The position numbers were made by a program, and so were the translations under genes. A stretch of 8,243 bases of DNA from Stenotrophomonas sp. (GTDB lineage Bacteria; Pseudomonadota; Gammaproteobacteria; Xanthomonadales; Xanthomonadaceae): the NCBI GenBank assembly GCA_003510825.1, contig DOKO01000004.1, positions 1 to 8,243 on the forward strand, written 5' to 3'. Under the pieces are notes generated by a model, which saw nothing but the letters and a program-made list of their open reading frames with translations, was not told where the DNA came from and ran no database searches. Below, in pieces: positions 6,009 to 8,243 of this stretch; position 1 is the first letter of the stretch, and every line of letters begins with the position of its first letter.

Positions 6009-7036
6009 CTGCAGCGGCAGGGCGCCTGCACGGGCTGGACCTCGCACGCTATCTCGCGCTGTCCGGCATGGTGCTGGTGAACTTCCGGCTGGCGATGGGC
6101 GCCGACGATGCGCAAGGGGTGTTGGGCAGTCTGTTCCGGCTGCTGGAAGGCAAGGCATCGGCCACCTTCGTGACGCTGGCCGGGCTCGGCCTGATGCTGG
6201 CGAGCCAGCGTCAACCCGGGTGGAGCGCGATCGGGCAGGCCTGGCGTCGCGCGCTCGTGCTGGCCGTGCTCGGCCTGCTCAACCTGACCTTGTTTCCGGC
6301 CGACATCCTGCATTACTACGCGCTGTATTTCGTACTGGGTGCACTGTGGCTGCGCGCGCCGCGGTGGCTGTTGCTGGTGAGTATCCTCGTGCTTGCTGCG
6401 GTCTCGTTCTTCGCACTGCTGCACTGGGATTACAGCGAAGGCTGGGACTGGCGCACGCTGCACTATGCCGGGCTGTGGGAGTGGCGCGGGGCGATGCGCA
6501 ACCTGTGGTTCAACGGTTTCCATCCGGTCTCGCCCTGGTTCTGCTTCTTCCTGCTGGGCATGTTGCTGGCGCGGCTTGACCTTGCCCGGCCGCGCGCGCA
6601 GGCCGGGCTGGTGCTGGGCGGTGCAGTCCTGTTGGCCTGCGGTCATGGCCTGCAGCAGTGGGGCCAGCATCATGCGCTTGCACTGTGGCTGGGAACCCAG
6701 CCCATGCCGCCCGGTCCGGCGTATCTGCTGGCAGGTGCGGGGGCGGCCTGCCTGGTCATCGGCAGCTGCCTGTGGCTGGTCGAGCGCTGGCCCGATGCGC
6801 ACTGGGACCCCTTCACCGCAGCAGGGCGCATGACGCTGACGCTGTACGTGGCGCACATCCTGTTGGGAATGGGCGCGCTGGAAGCGATGGGTGTTCTGGA
6901 TTCCGCCGCGGGCCTGCCCGCCGTGGTGATCGCGGCGCTGGCGTTCGTTGTACCTGCCACCGCGCTGGCAGCGTGGTGGTCGGCACACTACCCGCGTGGT
7001 CCGCTCGAAGCGGTGATGCACCGCGCGATCCGCTAG
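6005..7036 (+). CDS. DUF418 / HGSNAT-like polytopic membrane protein (putative acyltransferase)
   Basis: From the GTG at 6005 the protein has 343 residues and about ten hydrophobic helices (near 14-30, 52-68, 82-97, 101-117, 120-139, 176-190, 198-215, 239-259, 276-294 and 303-325). Recognisable marks are the N-terminal RLHGLDLARYLALSGMVLVN (7-26), DILHYYAL (100-107), NGFHPVSPWFCFFLLGMLLA (170-189) and GRMTLTLYVAHILLG (274-288). These match what I know of the DUF418 and heparan-alpha-glucosaminide acetyltransferase-like families, which are thought to move acyl groups across the membrane; H103 or H173 could be functional. No bacterial substrate is established here. The GTG is chosen because the conserved N-terminal motif begins at residue 7; it overlaps the TetR stop codon (GTGA), implying coupled translation. 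GAGG directly abuts the start, so ribosome binding probably depends on coupling. An ATG at 6068 would lose the motif. Confidence 0.85.
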   Translation: MTAAAGRLHGLDLARYLALSGMVLVNFRLAMGADDAQGVLGSLFRLLEGKASATFVTLAGLGLMLASQRQPGWSAIGQAWRRALVLAVLGLLNLTLFPADILHYYALYFVLGALWLRAPRWLLLVSILVLAAVSFFALLHWDYSEGWDWRTLHYAGLWEWRGAMRNLWFNGFHPVSPWFCFFLLGMLLARLDLARPRAQAGLVLGGAVLLACGHGLQQWGQHHALALWLGTQPMPPGPAYLLAGAGAACLVIGSCLWLVERWPDAHWDPFTAAGRMTLTLYVAHILLGMGALEAMGVLDSAAGLPAVVIAALAFVVPATALAAWWSAHYPRGPLEAVMHRAIR

Positions 7037-7134
7037 GCCAAGGTGCGCAGTGATGCAATGTTGTGACGGGATCGCCATCGAACCGACTTGGCCATCTGCG
7101 ACACTGAGTTCGGATTCCACGGCAAGACCGCCCC
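7037..7134. other. Intergenic gap before the phosphotransferase gene
   Basis: These 98 bases contain no credible gene and no terminator with a T-tract. GGCCAAG (7036-7042) is repeated in inverse as CTTGGCC (7087-7093), but the 44-base loop makes a functional hairpin doubtful. No strong -35/-10 pair or Shine-Dalgarno sequence stands out before the ATG at 7135. The phosphotransferase could be read through from the DUF418 gene or have its own weak promoter. Confidence 0.4.
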
Positions 7135-8142
7135 ATGTCCTTCGCGTCGGCGCAGCAGATCAATGAAGTACTGCAGCAGTCCTACGGCATCACCGCCACC
7201 GCGGTGGTCCCTCGCGTGGTGGGTGCCGACGCCAACGCGAGCGTGTTCCGCATCGATGCGCGCGGCAGCCAGTGGTGGTTGAAGTGCCGCAGCTACCAGG
7301 TGGCGCCGCAGGTGTGGGACGGTCTGCACTGGCTGCGCGGTACGCTGGGCATCGAGGAGATCGTGGCACCGTGGCCGGCCATGACCGGTGGCGCCTCGGT
7401 GCAGCGCTGGGGCCTGCAGTTCACCCTGTTCCCCTATATCGAAGGGCAATCCGGTTTCGAAGCGCCGTTGAGTGCGGTGCAGTGGCAGCGTCTGGGTGAA
7501 ATACTTCGCCGCTTGCACACGGCTCAACTGCCCGAGGCGCTGGCCGAAGGACTGCCGCGGCAATCGCTGTCCTGCGAGGCACTGGATACGGTGGGGCAAT
7601 GGCTGCAGCAACCGGCGACGCTGCCGGCCGCGCAGGATCGCTGGGGGCGTGCCTTCCACGCGGTGTGGGCGCGACAGCGCGTGCGCATCACCGCGCTGCA
7701 CCAGCGTGCGCTGGCGCTGCAGCAGGCACTGGCGGAGCGGGAGCCGCTGCTGCATCCCTGCCATACCGATCTGCATGCAGGAAACCTGTTGATGGGCCAC
7801 GACGGGGCGTTGCACCTGATCGACTGGGATGGCCTGTCACTGGCGCCGCGCGAACGTGACCTGATGTTCGTCGGGGCCGCGGTGGGTGGCCGCTGGGGGC
7901 GCGAGCGCCCGCAGGGGTTTGCCGAGGGGTATGGCGATGACCTGGGCGATGCGCAGTGGATCGCGTGGTATCGGCATGTGCGCATCCTGGAGGATCTGGT
8001 GGCGTTCCAGCAGATGCTGATGGGCGTGGAGGGCGGTTACCGGCCGCCGCAGCAGCGTCGACAGGCGCTGCATCATCTGGGGGAGTTGTTCGCACCGGGA
8101 AATGTGTTCTGCGCGGCAGAACGGGCCTACAGCGCGGTGTAG
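7135..8142 (+). CDS. APH-fold phosphotransferase, resembling spectinomycin kinase APH(9)
   Basis: This 335-residue protein has the aminoglycoside/choline kinase fold. The N-lobe shows a nucleotide-loop region (VVGADANASVF, 29-38), a probable ATP-contacting lysine in WWLKCR (K50) and a hinge LFPYIEG (about 98-104). The C-lobe has the catalytic motif HTDLHAGN (210-217), with base D212 and Mg-binding N217. It also has IDWDGLSLAPRERDLMFVG (229-247), where D230 is the second metal ligand. The IDWD...APRERDLMFVG arrangement and the length fit APH(9)-type spectinomycin phosphotransferases (about 331 residues, from memory). These enzymes inactivate spectinomycin in the cytoplasm by ATP-dependent phosphorylation. 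Activity here is a prediction: many chromosomal APH homologues act on other small molecules, such as homoserine, choline or unknown metabolites. The start is the first in-frame ATG, without a visible ribosome site. It lies 98 bases after the DUF418 gene. Confidence 0.85.
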   Translation: MSFASAQQINEVLQQSYGITATAVVPRVVGADANASVFRIDARGSQWWLKCRSYQVAPQVWDGLHWLRGTLGIEEIVAPWPAMTGGASVQRWGLQFTLFPYIEGQSGFEAPLSAVQWQRLGEILRRLHTAQLPEALAEGLPRQSLSCEALDTVGQWLQQPATLPAAQDRWGRAFHAVWARQRVRITALHQRALALQQALAEREPLLHPCHTDLHAGNLLMGHDGALHLIDWDGLSLAPRERDLMFVGAAVGGRWGRERPQGFAEGYGDDLGDAQWIAWYRHVRILEDLVAFQQMLMGVEGGYRPPQQRRQALHHLGELFAPGNVFCAAERAYSAV

Positions 8143-8180
8143 GGTTTTCGGCAGGGCTGCGCCCTGCACCTGCCGAAGCC
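8143..8180 (+). repeat. GC-rich hairpin directly after the stop codon (terminator or REP-like element)
   Basis: TTCGGCAGG (8147-8155) pairs perfectly with CCTGCCGAA (8169-8177). The outer GG (8143-8144) and CC (8179-8180) can extend the stem over a bulge. A competing inner hairpin GCAGGG/CCCTGC (8151-8156 with 8162-8167) has a 5-base loop. No T-tract follows, so this is not a classical intrinsic terminator. The preceding GTAG (8139-8142) recalls the GTAG-bounded REP-like repeats (SMAG) described in Stenotrophomonas maltophilia, but here the GTAG belongs to the final codon and stop. It probably stabilises or ends the transcript. Confidence 0.6.
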
Positions 8181-8184
8181 AGAG

Positions 8185-8217
8185 CAACGTCAACTTCAAC
8201 TTCAACTTCAACTTCAA
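8185..8217. repeat. Hexamer tandem repeat (CAACTT)n
   Basis: Four perfect copies of CAACTT (8191-8214) are preceded by one variant copy CAACGT (8185-8190) and followed by a partial CAA. The plus strand has no G from 8191 to 8219, in sharp contrast to the GC-rich surroundings. It is noncoding as far as I can see. It could be a slippage-prone microsatellite, an unstructured RNA tail or a Rho-loading region. The last 26 bases of the window (8218-8243) show nothing I recognise. Confidence 0.85.
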
Positions 8218-8243
8218 AAGCGGGCTTTCCGTGGGATGGCGGG

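Noticed and set aside
7036..7093. Inverted repeat GGCCAAG / CTTGGCC
   Set aside because: Seven-base arms around a 44-base loop, with the left arm starting inside the stop codon; no further support for a function.
5492..7120. 542-codon minus-strand frame opposite the second TetR and DUF418 genes
   Set aside because: Low-complexity Q/H/R/S-rich translation with no recognisable motif, and it crosses two well-supported plus-strand genes.
7837..8217. Minus-strand frame starting with a KLKLKLKL run that looks like an amphipathic peptide
   Set aside because: The KL run is just the translation of the CAACTT hexamer repeat. The start is a TTG inside the repeat, and the rest is antisense to the phosphotransferase gene.

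Overview
The window reads as high-GC chromosomal DNA of a gammaproteobacterium, most likely Stenotrophomonas or another Xanthomonadaceae member. That guess rests on base composition, strong G/C bias at third codon positions, protein style, and a structured GC-rich intergenic element at the right end. It is an inference, not a database match. I see no mobile element, CRISPR array, tRNA or rRNA gene.

Layout from left to right. Bases 1-926 (minus strand, running off the left edge) encode a membrane-anchored metallo-beta-lactamase-fold hydrolase of the RomA/UlaG/NAPE-PLD-like type. It is divergent from an AefR-like TetR regulator (1032-1643). The 105-bp gap between them holds a 51-bp symmetric array: two 16-bp palindromes of the form TACAC-N6-GTGTA flank a third inverted repeat, and all share one axis. 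This is the clearest regulatory structure in the window. After a 177-bp gap come two ABC half-transporters overlapping by ATGA (1821-3605 and 3602-5326). Each has a membrane domain and an intact ATPase domain, so they probably form a heterodimeric exporter-fold transporter. A strong intrinsic terminator (5347-5381) closes that operon.

Its U-tract touches an 18-bp near-perfect palindrome (5381-5398) in front of a second TetR-type repressor (5409-6008). That repressor overlaps by GTGA with a polytopic DUF418/HGSNAT-like membrane protein (6005-7036), suggesting an autoregulated two-gene operon. A separate gene (7135-8142) encodes an APH-fold phosphotransferase resembling the spectinomycin kinase APH(9). 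It is followed directly by a GC-rich hairpin and a (CAACTT)n hexamer tandem repeat.

Taken together, the genes look like small, independently regulated defence or homeostasis modules: a TetR-controlled hydrolase, a transporter pair, a TetR-controlled membrane acyltransferase-like protein and an antibiotic-kinase-like protein. Nothing shows that they form one system. The most notable observations are the composite operator array and the romA/ramR-like divergent arrangement. I do not see a clearly new biological system.
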